A stretch of DNA of 64,000 nt from Pseudonocardia alaniniphila (GTDB taxonomy: Bacteria; Actinomycetota; Actinomycetes; Mycobacteriales; Pseudonocardiaceae), in assembly GCF_022524485.1 (NCBI RefSeq), contig NZ_JAKXMK010000006.1, positions 156,768 to 220,767 of the forward strand, written 5' to 3'. Below, one piece after another: positions 1-10,144 of the stretch. The notes under the pieces were generated by a model that worked only from the letters and a program-made list of their open reading frames with translations, was not told the origin of the DNA and made no database searches. Position numbers and translations under genes: made by a program. The first letter of the stretch is position 1. Each line of letters begins with the position of its first letter.

Positions 1-590
1 AAAGAGCGTTCCGGCCGGAGCGTCACCACCATGATCCGGCGGTGCCCGAGCGACCACAGATGGTCGGCCATCCCGCGCCCGCCGTGGATCTCGTCGCAGT
101 AGACGCTGCTCAGGGCCTCGTCCCGCGCCGGGCGCCCCGCGAGGACCGTGGGAACGCGGCGGGCATGCTGCAGGACGTCCGCGACGGGGACCAGGCCGCT
201 GCAGACCACGAGCCCCTCCACCTGGAGCCCGACGAGCGTCTCCAGCGCCCGTCGTTCGTCGGAGACGGCGAAGCTCCCCGACCCCGTGGCCGTCACCACC
301 CGGTACCCCCGCGCGGCCGCGCGCTCCTGCATCGCGGTGAGCAGGTGCCCGTAGTACGGGTTGGAGGCGTCGCGCACGAACGCACCGATGGTGTGCGTAC
401 GCCGGGCGACCATCCCGCGGGCCATGGCGTTCGCGACGTACCCGAGCTCGGCGGCGGCCAGCCGGACGCGCTCCTGTGTGCCGGCCGCCACCCCGCCGGA
501 CCCGCTGAGGGTGCGCGAGACGACCGATTTCGACACGCCCGCCCGCCGCGCGACGTCGATGATCGTCGGAGCCGTGCGCGGGTCAGGCAC
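1..590 (-). CDS. LacI-family transcriptional regulator (partial, C-terminus outside window)
   Basis: A DNA-binding repressor of the LacI/GalR family, probably sugar-responsive. The translated start shows the family helix-turn-helix and hinge (TIIDVARRAGVSKSVVSRTL, then ERVRLAAAELGY) within the first 60 residues. It is followed by a periplasmic-binding-protein-like core (IGAFVRDASNPYYGHLL, and HRRIMVV near the window edge). The GTG start at 590 overlaps the stop of the HAD gene as GTGCCTGA, so the two are translationally coupled. About 196 of a usual 330-350 residues are visible, so ligand-pocket residues cannot be judged. Its target is unknown; the HAD hydrolase is the obvious partner. Confidence 0.9.
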   Translation of the reverse strand, partial: MPDPRTAPTIIDVARRAGVSKSVVSRTLSGSGGVAAGTQERVRLAAAELGYVANAMARGMVARRTHTIGAFVRDASNPYYGHLLTAMQERAAARGYRVVTATGSGSFAVSDERRALETLVGLQVEGLVVCSGLVPVADVLQHARRVPTVLAGRPARDEALSSVYCDEIHGGRGMADHLWSLGHRRIMVVTLRPERS

Positions 591-1206
591 CCGGCACCGC
601 TACACCTGCCGACGCGAGGTCGGTGAGGCACTGCCGTGGCCCCTGCCACCGGAACGCCGACCACCCGCTCTGCTGCGCAGCGAGGACGTTGACGGGCCGG
701 TCGTCGAAGAACACCAGCTCGGTGGCGGGCAGACCGAGTGCGTCCTCCACCGTGGCGTACACGCCGGGGTCCGGCTTGGCGAGACCCATGTCGCACGAGA
801 AGAGCTTGGTCGGGAACCTCGCTCCCCATCGGGAGCCGCGTACCTGCTCGGCCATGGATCGGGGCGCGTTGGACAGCAGTGCCAGCTGCACCCCCGTCCG
901 TGCGATGGCGTCGATGAGCTCAGCGGCCCCGGGGGCGAGCTCGGACCATCGCTGCGCGTCCGCCGAGTCCAGCCGGCGCACCTGCGCGGCGGTCAGGACC
1001 CGGCCGAGGTCGTTGGCCACGCGGTTCCAGTAGTCCTCCGCCGCGCTGCCCAGGTCGTAGGCGTCGCGGTGGCGCCAGTAGGCCGCCGCAAAGCTCGTGG
1101 CGGCCACGCCGAGCTCGGCGGCGAAAGCGAAGATGCCGTCGGCGGAGCCGCCCAGCACACCCCCGATATCGAACACGACGGCGCTGGGCGGCCCGGTGCG
1201 GTCCAC
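583..1206 (-). CDS. HAD-superfamily (subfamily IA) hydrolase
   Basis: A 207-residue cytosolic HAD-like phosphatase. Motif I is VVFDIGGVL near the N-terminus; the second motif-I acidic residue is Gly, as in YihX-like members of the family. Motif II is LLSNAP, motif III is the Lys of GLAKPDPGVY, and motif IV is VFFDDRPVNV. Length and cap size fit sugar-phosphate or nucleotide phosphatases of this subfamily, but the substrate cannot be read from sequence. It starts with GTG at 1206, 80 bp after the clpC-like stop, and overlaps the LacI-type regulator by 8 bp. A link to sugar-phosphate metabolism is inference from that neighbour. Confidence 0.85.
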   Translation of the reverse strand: MDRTGPPSAVVFDIGGVLGGSADGIFAFAAELGVAATSFAAAYWRHRDAYDLGSAAEDYWNRVANDLGRVLTAAQVRRLDSADAQRWSELAPGAAELIDAIARTGVQLALLSNAPRSMAEQVRGSRWGARFPTKLFSCDMGLAKPDPGVYATVEDALGLPATELVFFDDRPVNVLAAQQSGWSAFRWQGPRQCLTDLASAGVAVPGA

Positions 1207-1286
1207 GTGGCCACTCTATGGAAGCTCCTCGGGCAGCGGCAGGGCGCCCGTGCCGACGGGGAGGGCCGCGGTCCGTGTGAGTGCGG

Positions 1287-3839
<2,553 letters not shown>

Positions 3840-3971
3840 CAGCACGGCCTTCCCGTCGGATGTGGTTCGCGGTGAAGCGTTCCCCCGGGGCCGAGCGTGA
3901 AACGGGCCTCGTGGTTCGCGGCTCTCGAGAGGTGACGCCGATCGATCGCCCCGCCGTCCGGTTGATCGACA

Positions 3972-3986
3972 TTGCTGTATATGCAA
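3972..3986. promoter_or_regulatory. Candidate MarR operator upstream of the marR-type gene
   Basis: TTGCTGTATATGCAA has TTGC/GCAA arms around 7 bp and ends 4 bp before the GTG start of the MarR-type gene. Its right half, TGTATATGCAA (3976-3986), is the reverse complement of TTGCATATACA. That matches 10 of 11 bases of TTGCATACACA in front of the next gene. Auto-repression is inferred from family habit and the duplicated site. Confidence 0.5.
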
Positions 3987-3990
3987 CACT

Positions 3991-4437
3991 GTGGCCGTGG
4001 GTGCTTCCGACATCGACGAGATCGTGTCCGACTGCCTGGCGGTGCGCGTCCGGCTGATCGGCCGTGCCGTCACGGGCCTCTACGACGGCGCCCTTGCCCG
4101 CCATGGCCTGACCATCGCTCAGGTCAATCTCCTGGCCGCTCTGGGCAGGGTCGGCCCGTGCTCGCCGTCGAAGCTCGGCGATGTGCTGCAGCTGGAGAGG
4201 TCCACGGTCAGCCGGAATCTGAATCTGCTGCTGAACCACGGCTGGGCCGAGGCGCTGTCCTCCGATGCGAAAGGGGTGCGGGAGGTCGCGCTCACCCGGG
4301 CCGGCCGGGTCAAGATCGCGTCGGTGATGCCCGAATGGCGCCAGGCTCAGCGACAGGCTGCGCAGCTTCTCGGCGCGACGGGCGTGAAGGCGGTCGAGGA
4401 AGTCGCGAGTGGCATGGGGTACAGGCCAGGCGTCTAG
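3991..4437 (+). CDS. MarR-family transcriptional regulator
   Basis: A 148-residue winged-helix repressor. The DNA-recognition region is visible as SPSKLGDVLQLERSTVSRNL, followed by a wing-like LTRAGRVKI. MarR proteins act as dimers on short palindromes and respond to small aromatic or oxidant ligands. It starts with GTG at 3991, nearly abutting a palindromic candidate operator, so the transcript may be almost leaderless. The SDR gene follows 69 bp downstream and carries a related half-site in its leader, suggesting both are under this repressor. The divergent neighbour is the ClpC-type gene. Confidence 0.85.
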   Translation: MAVGASDIDEIVSDCLAVRVRLIGRAVTGLYDGALARHGLTIAQVNLLAALGRVGPCSPSKLGDVLQLERSTVSRNLNLLLNHGWAEALSSDAKGVREVALTRAGRVKIASVMPEWRQAQRQAAQLLGATGVKAVEEVASGMGYRPGV

Positions 4438-4476
4438 ATGCACGGATCGGCTCGGGAACATTCCAACCGCAAGACG

Positions 4477-4487
4477 TTGCATACACA
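4477..4487. promoter_or_regulatory. Second copy of the MarR half-site motif, upstream of the SDR
   Basis: TTGCATACACA lies 20-30 bp before the SDR start and just before its AGGAGG ribosome site (4492-4497). It is a 10/11 match to the inverted motif in front of the MarR gene. The right arm here (TCAA) is imperfect, so it may be a weaker site. Confidence 0.4.
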
Positions 4488-4506
4488 TCAAGAGGAGGCC
4501 GGTCAG

Positions 4507-5370
4507 ATGAACGCGTCGTTCGCGAACAAGGTGGTGCTGGTCACGGGCGCATCGCGTGGAATCGGCAGGGGTGTGGCGCTGGCGTTCGCCCGGGAAGGAG
4601 CGCGGCTGGTTCTTGCGGCCCGCTCGGACGACCGGCTTGCCGAGGTGGAGAAGGAGGTCCGCGACCTGGGCGCGGAAGCGCTGTCGGTCCCGACGGACGT
4701 GACCTCCCCTGATGCGGTGGCAGCGCTGGTCGACGAGGCGATGACCCGATTCGGCAGGATCGATGTGCTGGTGAACAACGCCGGAATCGGGAAGGTGGGC
4801 GGTGTCGAGTCGGCGGGGTTCGAGGACGACGTCCGTCAGACACTGCAGGCGAGTCTCTTCGGGATGATCCACGTGACCCAGCGCGTGCTTCCGATACTCC
4901 GGCGCCAAGGGTCGGGCGCGATCGTCACCATGTCGTCCGTGATGGGGCGCAAAGCGTTCGCCCGGTTCGGCTCGTACGCGATCGTGATGCACGCGGTCTC
5001 TGCGTTCTCCGACAGTCTTCGCCAGGAGGTGGCCGACAGCGATATCCGGGTCTCCGTCATCCATCCTGCGCTCACCGCCACGGACCTGTTGCGGGAGGCG
5101 GAGGAAGCCGAGATGCCTCCCCCGTTCCGGCACATGACTCCGCTGTCGCCGGACGACGTCGCGCGAGCCGTGGTCATGGCGGTCCGGCGCGGGAGACGAC
5201 GTGTCGTGGTGCCGCGGACGGCGAACATGCTGCTGCTCGGCGAGGCGCTGTCACCTCGCATCGGCGACTCGATCGCCACCGCTCTGACGCTGCGGCCCAT
5301 CGCCGGACTGCTCGGGATGAGCCGCGGGAGGACCTACCACGAAACGATCGCCACTCGCGCAAGCGCATGA
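4507..5370 (+). CDS. Short-chain dehydrogenase/reductase lacking the catalytic Lys
   Basis: A 287-residue classical-type SDR. The nucleotide-binding TGASRGIGRG (about residues 14-23), the NNAG motif and the catalytic Ser in IVTMSSVMG are present. The expected YxxxK site reads SYAIVMHAVSAF: the active-site Tyr is kept, but Met stands where Lys belongs (codons TAC GCG ATC GTG ATG). The C-terminus beyond residue 240 resembles SDRs with a longer tail. ATG at 4507 follows AGGAGG at 4492-4497. It is probably co-regulated with the upstream MarR gene. The Lys loss suggests altered catalysis or a binding role, or a subfamily with a different proton relay; I cannot tell which. Confidence 0.85.
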   Translation: MNASFANKVVLVTGASRGIGRGVALAFAREGARLVLAARSDDRLAEVEKEVRDLGAEALSVPTDVTSPDAVAALVDEAMTRFGRIDVLVNNAGIGKVGGVESAGFEDDVRQTLQASLFGMIHVTQRVLPILRRQGSGAIVTMSSVMGRKAFARFGSYAIVMHAVSAFSDSLRQEVADSDIRVSVIHPALTATDLLREAEEAEMPPPFRHMTPLSPDDVARAVVMAVRRGRRRVVVPRTANMLLLGEALSPRIGDSIATALTLRPIAGLLGMSRGRTYHETIATRASA

Positions 5371-5582
5371 CCCTCGCCGCGGAGCGGTGCGTCGCCGCAG
5401 GGTGGGGGCTGGATCTTCCCTGGCGCGAACGGCACCGCCCGAGGCCGGGCGCGCCGGACGCGGTGACGGTGGTGTGGTCGTCGGCCGGACTGCGCTTTCC
5501 ATTCGGACGAACCGGGCGTATCGTGCGCAGCCATCCTAGAACGCAGTTCCATGTGCCGGAACGAGCGCCCGAGGAGCGAGAG

Positions 5583-6962
5583 ATGACGACGCCCCGGTCC
5601 ACCGATGCCACGCCGACACCGGATGATCGGCCCTCCCCGGTCGGGCCGGCTGCCTCGACCACCGCGACCACGCCCGTCGAGCTGCGCCGGGTGGTCAGCG
5701 GCTCGTTGGTCGGCACCGCGCTGGAGTGGTACGACTTCTTCATCTACGGCACCGCCGCGGCGCTGGTGTTCAACGTCCTGTTCTTCCCGCAGTCCGACCC
5801 CGCTGTCGGCACCCTCACCGCGTTCGCGACGTTCGGTGTGGGCTTCGTGTTCAGGCCGCTGGGCGGGATCCTGTTCGGCCACATCGGCGACCGCATCGGC
5901 CGGCGGGAGACGTTGATCATCACCACGCTGGTGATGGGCGTGTCCACCGGCGTGATCGGGCTGCTGCCCACCTACGCGTCGATCGGGGCGTGGGCGCCCG
6001 CGCTGCTCGTCCTCCTGCGGGTGCTGCAGGGGCTCGGGGCCGGTGCGGAGTTCGGCGGGGCGTCCACCCTGCTCGCCGAGCACGCTCCGGCCCACCGCCG
6101 GGGCTTCTACACCTCGTTCGCGCAGACGGGCGTGCAGATCGGTCTCGTGTTGGGGACGGTCGCATTCCTCCTGGTCGGCCTGTTGCCCGACGAGGAGCTG
6201 TTCTCCTGGGGCTGGCGGGTGCCGTTCCTGGTGAGCTTCCTGCTCATCGGCGTCTCCCTGTACGTGCGGCTGCGGGTGGCGGAGTCACCGGTGTTCCGGA
6301 CGCTCGCCGCCGAGCGGCAGACGGTGAAGCTGCCCGTGGTGGAGGCGCTGCGCCGCTACCCGCGCAACCTGCTCATCGGCGTGGGTGCCCACATCGCCGA
6401 CACCGCGGCGGTCTACCTCTACGCCACGTTCACCGTCTCCTACGCCACCGGCACGCTGGGCATCCCGCGGGGCACCGTGCTCACCGGCGTCATCGTCTTC
6501 GGCCTCGTGGTGATCGCCCTGCAACCCGTGTACGGGGCGCTGTCGGACCGGATCGGGCGCCGCCCGCTGAACATCTTCTCCGTGGTGTTCACCGCGGCGT
6601 TCGCGTTCCCCTACTTCCTGCTGCTGCGCACCGAGCAACCCGTGCTGGTGGTGCTCGCGCTCGTCGTCGCCACCGCCTTCGGGGTGGCTCCCATGATCGC
6701 CGTGCAACCCGCCTTCTACGCCGAGCTGTTCGGCGCGCGGGTGCGCTACACCGGCTTCGCCACCTCCCGGGAGGTCGGCGCAGCACTGGCCGGGTTCACC
6801 CCGCTCGTGGCCGCGGCGCTCGTCACCGCGGCGGGCGGCGCCCCGTGGCTGGTGGCCGCCTACCTCATCGCCCTGTGTCTGGTGTCGTTCGTGGCGTTCG
6901 TCGCCGCGCCGGAGATGAAGGACATCGACATCGCCGACGCGGGGCCGCCGGGACCGCGGTGA
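5583..6962 (+). CDS. MFS transporter, metabolite:H+ symporter (MHS) family
   Basis: A 459-residue, 12-helix inner-membrane proton symporter. The signature start EWYDFFIYGTAAALVFNVLF (about residues 45-64) and loop motifs GHIGDRIGRR and GALSDRIGRRP are typical of the MHS branch (shikimate, alpha-ketoglutarate, citrate and benzoate-type substrates). The chosen ATG at 5583 follows GAGGAGCGAGAG. A reading frame open for 72 codons further upstream is not used: it is not membrane-like and lacks a ribosome site. An IclR regulator and a FabG-like reductase follow on the same strand, so it probably imports an organic or aromatic acid controlled by that regulator. Confidence 0.9.
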   Translation: MTTPRSTDATPTPDDRPSPVGPAASTTATTPVELRRVVSGSLVGTALEWYDFFIYGTAAALVFNVLFFPQSDPAVGTLTAFATFGVGFVFRPLGGILFGHIGDRIGRRETLIITTLVMGVSTGVIGLLPTYASIGAWAPALLVLLRVLQGLGAGAEFGGASTLLAEHAPAHRRGFYTSFAQTGVQIGLVLGTVAFLLVGLLPDEELFSWGWRVPFLVSFLLIGVSLYVRLRVAESPVFRTLAAERQTVKLPVVEALRRYPRNLLIGVGAHIADTAAVYLYATFTVSYATGTLGIPRGTVLTGVIVFGLVVIALQPVYGALSDRIGRRPLNIFSVVFTAAFAFPYFLLLRTEQPVLVVLALVVATAFGVAPMIAVQPAFYAELFGARVRYTGFATSREVGAALAGFTPLVAAALVTAAGGAPWLVAAYLIALCLVSFVAFVAAPEMKDIDIADAGPPGPR

Positions 6963-7012
6963 GCCCGCGGCCGGCGAGCGAACCGCCTGGTGGGGCCGCA
7001 TAAGCTGGCGGG

Positions 7013-7768
7013 GTGGCACGTCCGGTCGGCAGCAATTCGGTGGAGAAGACCCTCGCGGTGCTCGACGCGCTGGGCGACCACGAGCGGATCGCCGACATCG
7101 TCGTCGCCACCGGGCTGCACAAGTCCACGGTGCACCGGATCCTGCAGGACTTCGCCCGGCTCGGCTTCGTCCGCGTCACGGAGCGGGGCACCTACGAGGG
7201 TGGGCCGCGGATCCTGCGGCTGGCCGGTCGCGTGCTCGCCCGCACCGACGCCGCCGAGCGGGCGGCCCCGGAACTCCATGCCCTGCAGGAGCGCTGTGGC
7301 GGCACCGTCCACTTCGCCGTGCTCGACGGCGACGAGGCCGTCTACGTGGCGAAGGTCGAGGGCAACAAGCCCTACCGGATGGCGTCGCGGATCGGCATGG
7401 CGGTGCCGCTGCACTGCACGGCCATCGGCAAGGCTGCGCTCGCCGAGCTACCCGAGGACGAGGTGCGGGCCCTGCTCCGGCGTGCGCCCCCGCACGCTCG
7501 CACGCCGGCCACGATCGCCGATCCCGACCGGCTGGTCGAGCACCTGCGGGCGGTGCGGGACCGCGGCTGGGCGGTGGACGAGGAGGAGAACGAGGCGGGC
7601 GTGCGGTGTGTCGGTGCCGCCGTGGCCGACCACACCCGCCGCGTGATCGGTGCTGTGAGCGTGTCCCAGCTGGTCGCCGACGTTGCCGGCCGCGCACCGG
7701 TCGAGCTCGGCCCCGAGGTCGCCGCCACCGCACGGGCGATCTCTCGGCTGCTGGGGGCGCCGGGCTGA
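7013..7768 (+). CDS. IclR-family transcriptional regulator
   Basis: A 251-residue regulator with an N-terminal winged helix (SVEKTLAVLDALGDHERIAD, then LHKSTVHRILQDF at about residues 38-50) and an IclR effector domain (GMAVPLHCTAIGKAALAEL, then VDEEENEAGVRCVGA). IclR proteins sense small carboxylates or aromatic intermediates. The GTG start at 7013 is preceded by TAAGCT at 7001-7006, six bases upstream, a leaderless arrangement. It lies 50 bp after the MHS transporter and 123 bp before the FabG-like gene, the likely targets. Confidence 0.9.
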   Translation: MARPVGSNSVEKTLAVLDALGDHERIADIVVATGLHKSTVHRILQDFARLGFVRVTERGTYEGGPRILRLAGRVLARTDAAERAAPELHALQERCGGTVHFAVLDGDEAVYVAKVEGNKPYRMASRIGMAVPLHCTAIGKAALAELPEDEVRALLRRAPPHARTPATIADPDRLVEHLRAVRDRGWAVDEEENEAGVRCVGAAVADHTRRVIGAVSVSQLVADVAGRAPVELGPEVAATARAISRLLGAPG

Positions 7769-7891
7769 GCGCGGCCGGCCGGGGTCCACGGGCGACGGAC
7801 ACCACATCCCACGCCGGTGCCCAGGAGTTGGCGATCATCGCCGTGGGGGGAAAGACTCCGCTGACGGCGTCGTCGACAGGAAGAGGATCAG

Positions 7892-8653
7892 ATGACCCAG
7901 ACCACCGCCCGGGTGGCGATCGTGACCGGAGCGGCCCGCGGAATCGGGGCCGCCACTGCCCAGCGTCTGGCTCGTGACGGGTTCGCGGTTGCGGTGATCG
8001 ACCTCGAGGAGTCCGCGGCCAAGGCGACGGTGCGCGCGATCGAGGACGAGGGCGGGCGGGCGCTCGCCGTCGGCGCCGACGTGTCCGACGCGGCGCAGGT
8101 CGACGCCGCCGTCACGCGCGTGGCCGAGGAGCTCGGTCCGCCGACCGTGCTGATCAACAACGCCGGGATCACCCGCGACAACCTGATCTTCAAGATGGCG
8201 GAGCAGGACTGGGACATGGTGATGGGCGTGCACCTGCGCGGCTCGTTCCTGATGACCAGGGCCGTCCAGAAGTACATGGTCGAGCAGCGCTTCGGCCGCA
8301 TCGTGAACCTGTCGAGCACCTCGGCGCTCGGCAACCGGGGCCAGGCCAACTACTCCACGGCGAAGGCCGGGCTCCAGGGCTTCACCAAGACCCTCGCGAT
8401 CGAGCTCGGCAAGTTCGGTGTCACGGTCAACTGCATCGCGCCGGGCTTCATCGTCAGCGACATGACGAGGGCGACGGCCGAGCGGATCGGCGAGGACTGG
8501 GACACCTATGTGGCCGCCAGGGCCGCCCAGATCCCCGTGGCGCGGGCCGGTCAGCCGGAGGACATCGCGAACACCGTCTCGTTCTTCGTGAGCGAGGGTG
8601 CCGGGTTCGTCTCCGGTCAGGTGATCTACGTGGCGGGCGGCCCGAAGGCCTGA
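7892..8653 (+). CDS. FabG-like 3-oxoacyl reductase (SDR)
   Basis: A 253-residue classical SDR. It shows TGAARGIGAATA for NAD(P) binding, NNAG, the catalytic Ser in VNLSSTSALG, and an intact YSTAK active site followed by AGLQGFTKTLAIELG. The C-terminal FVSGQVIYVAGGP matches the FabG/beta-ketoacyl reductase type. The ribosome site is GAAGAGGA before ATG at 7892. Whether it serves fatty-acid synthesis is doubtful, because it sits with a transporter and an IclR regulator; a catabolic 3-hydroxyacyl or alcohol dehydrogenase role is likelier (inference). Confidence 0.88.
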   Translation: MTQTTARVAIVTGAARGIGAATAQRLARDGFAVAVIDLEESAAKATVRAIEDEGGRALAVGADVSDAAQVDAAVTRVAEELGPPTVLINNAGITRDNLIFKMAEQDWDMVMGVHLRGSFLMTRAVQKYMVEQRFGRIVNLSSTSALGNRGQANYSTAKAGLQGFTKTLAIELGKFGVTVNCIAPGFIVSDMTRATAERIGEDWDTYVAARAAQIPVARAGQPEDIANTVSFFVSEGAGFVSGQVIYVAGGPKA

Positions 8654-8661
8654 TCCGGGGG

Positions 8662-8680
8662 GATCCGCTTCGCGCGGATC
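8662..8680. terminator. Short hairpin after the FabG-like gene
   Basis: GATCCGC, loop TTCGC, GCGGATC: a 7-bp perfect stem 9 bp after the stop codon. No U-tract follows, as is common in high-GC actinomycetes. Confidence 0.45.
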
Positions 8681-8712
8681 ATCACGGCCGACGACTCGTG
8701 AACGCTGACCGT

Positions 8713-8749
8713 CCTACCGGCCGCGGGCGCCGAGCCCGCGGCCGGTAGG
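8713..8749. terminator. Strong bidirectional terminator between convergent genes
   Basis: A perfect 16-bp stem, CCTACCGGCCGCGGGC paired with GCCCGCGGCCGGTAGG, with a 5-base loop. It lies between the plus-strand FabG-like gene and the minus-strand glycosidase gene and could stop transcription from both sides. Confidence 0.8.
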
Positions 8750-8761
8750 CGGGAGCGGACG

Positions 8762-10114
8762 TCAGGGAGCGCGCTGGGAGAGCAGGACCGCCCACGGCGG
8801 AAGCGGGTCGCCTTCCGAGAGATCGACGGGGTCCTCCGTCAGGTTCACGACGAGCATCCCGTCCGGTGCCCGGAACGCGAGCACCGGCAGCGTCGGTGAG
8901 TGCCCGATCGCCACGTGGCCCGCCTCCAGCCGTGGCACGAGCCACTGCCATGGCGCCGTGAGCGGGGTGGGGCGGCCGCCGTCGGCCTGGGTGCTGTCCG
9001 TCCAGAGGGCGGAGAACCCGAGGTCGGACCCCTGCGGACCCCAGAGGAGGGCGCCCGACACCCCTGACTGCGCATAGGCGGCCAGGACAGCGAGGGTGGA
9101 CGCGGCGCTGGCCTGGCTGGTGGCCCCGCCCTGCTGGTCGGAGGGCACGTCCGGGTAGAACTCCGCCCACCAGACGGGTAGCTGTGTGCGCGCGCGGATC
9201 CACGTGGTCAGGTCGGCGAACTTCCGCGCGGCAGCGTCGGCAGGCTCCGCGAGCGTCTCGTTCCTGGTCGCCGTGGCTCCGTCCACCGCGACGAAGTCGG
9301 CACCGACGTTGTTGGCCAGCCAGTAGTCGACAACGTCGAGGGCGCGCTGGTCGGCGACGCCCCACGGGCCCCGGACGTCCGAGGAGTCGGGGGAGCCGGG
9401 GTCGAGGCTGGTCAGCACGACGTAGGGGCCGCCGATCTCGACGTTGGGGCGAACCGCCTTCACCGCCGTGTAGACCTTGTTGTAGAGCTCGGTGTAGCCC
9501 TCGTAGTCCCAGCGGTTCTTGCCACTGTCGTAGAAGCCCTTGAGCTCGTTCCACACCAGCACCCGCTCGATCTGCGGGTAGCGCTGCACCGCCTGCGCGG
9601 CGAGCGCGGCGAAGTCGTCGAAGTGGGCGGGCTCGGGGGCCGTCTCCAGCTCCGACCAGTCGGTCTGGCCCGGCTGGCCGCCCTTCATCCAGTCGGGCGA
9701 ACAGCACAGCGTGAGGACGGTGCGCCCGCCGGTCTCCTTCACGAGCTGCATGCGCTCGTCGAGGCTCGACCAGTCGAAGTCGCCCGGAGCGGGCTCCGGG
9801 TTGAGCGTGCCGAAGCCCATCAGGTGGATGTTCTGCCATATCGCGCCGTTGTTGGCCAGGATGCCCTCGCCCCGCTGGCGGGCCTCGGTGGGCTCGTCGG
9901 GGTCGAGGCTGTACTGGGTGTGCGTGACGCCCAGCTCCAGTGGCGTGACCTGCTGCTTCCAGTTCCAGTCGTTGCCGAAGCCGAGCGCACGCACCGTCGC
10001 GTCCGACAGATCCGATGGGCCCGTCGGTGCGGGCGCACCGGAGCAGGCGACCAGCGCCATGGCGAGCGCCACCAGGACGGCGGCGAGCTGGGGACGACGC
10101 ACGAAGGACCTCAT
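8762..10114 (-). CDS. Secreted lipoprotein glycoside hydrolase, clan A (GH39-like)
   Basis: A 450-residue exported TIM-barrel glycosidase. Residues 1-24 are a lipoprotein signal (RR, hydrophobic core, lipobox LVAC with Cys24). The candidate acid/base is Glu190 in VLVWNELKGFY and the candidate nucleophile is Glu318 in VWWAEFYPDV, the spacing and context of clan GH-A enzymes such as GH39 or GH10-related families. A small beta domain (LPVLAFRAPDGMLVVNLTE) ends the protein. The substrate, perhaps a xyloside or other plant or cell-wall glycan, is not determinable. It starts 30 bp after cydC on the same strand, so it may be read through from the cyd operon, although it has no obvious functional tie to it. 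Confidence 0.78.
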   Translation of the reverse strand: MRSFVRRPQLAAVLVALAMALVACSGAPAPTGPSDLSDATVRALGFGNDWNWKQQVTPLELGVTHTQYSLDPDEPTEARQRGEGILANNGAIWQNIHLMGFGTLNPEPAPGDFDWSSLDERMQLVKETGGRTVLTLCCSPDWMKGGQPGQTDWSELETAPEPAHFDDFAALAAQAVQRYPQIERVLVWNELKGFYDSGKNRWDYEGYTELYNKVYTAVKAVRPNVEIGGPYVVLTSLDPGSPDSSDVRGPWGVADQRALDVVDYWLANNVGADFVAVDGATATRNETLAEPADAAARKFADLTTWIRARTQLPVWWAEFYPDVPSDQQGGATSQASAASTLAVLAAYAQSGVSGALLWGPQGSDLGFSALWTDSTQADGGRPTPLTAPWQWLVPRLEAGHVAIGHSPTLPVLAFRAPDGMLVVNLTEDPVDLSEGDPLPPWAVLLSQRAP

Positions 10115-10144
10115 CGAATCGGTGGATGGTGGATGATCTCGACC

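Noticed and set aside
3840..4073. N-terminal 78-residue extension of the ClpC-type protein
   Set aside because: It is Arg/Ser/Pro-rich noise, crosses the promoter region and lacks a ribosome site; MTSFTGPDE at 3839 begins the conserved part.
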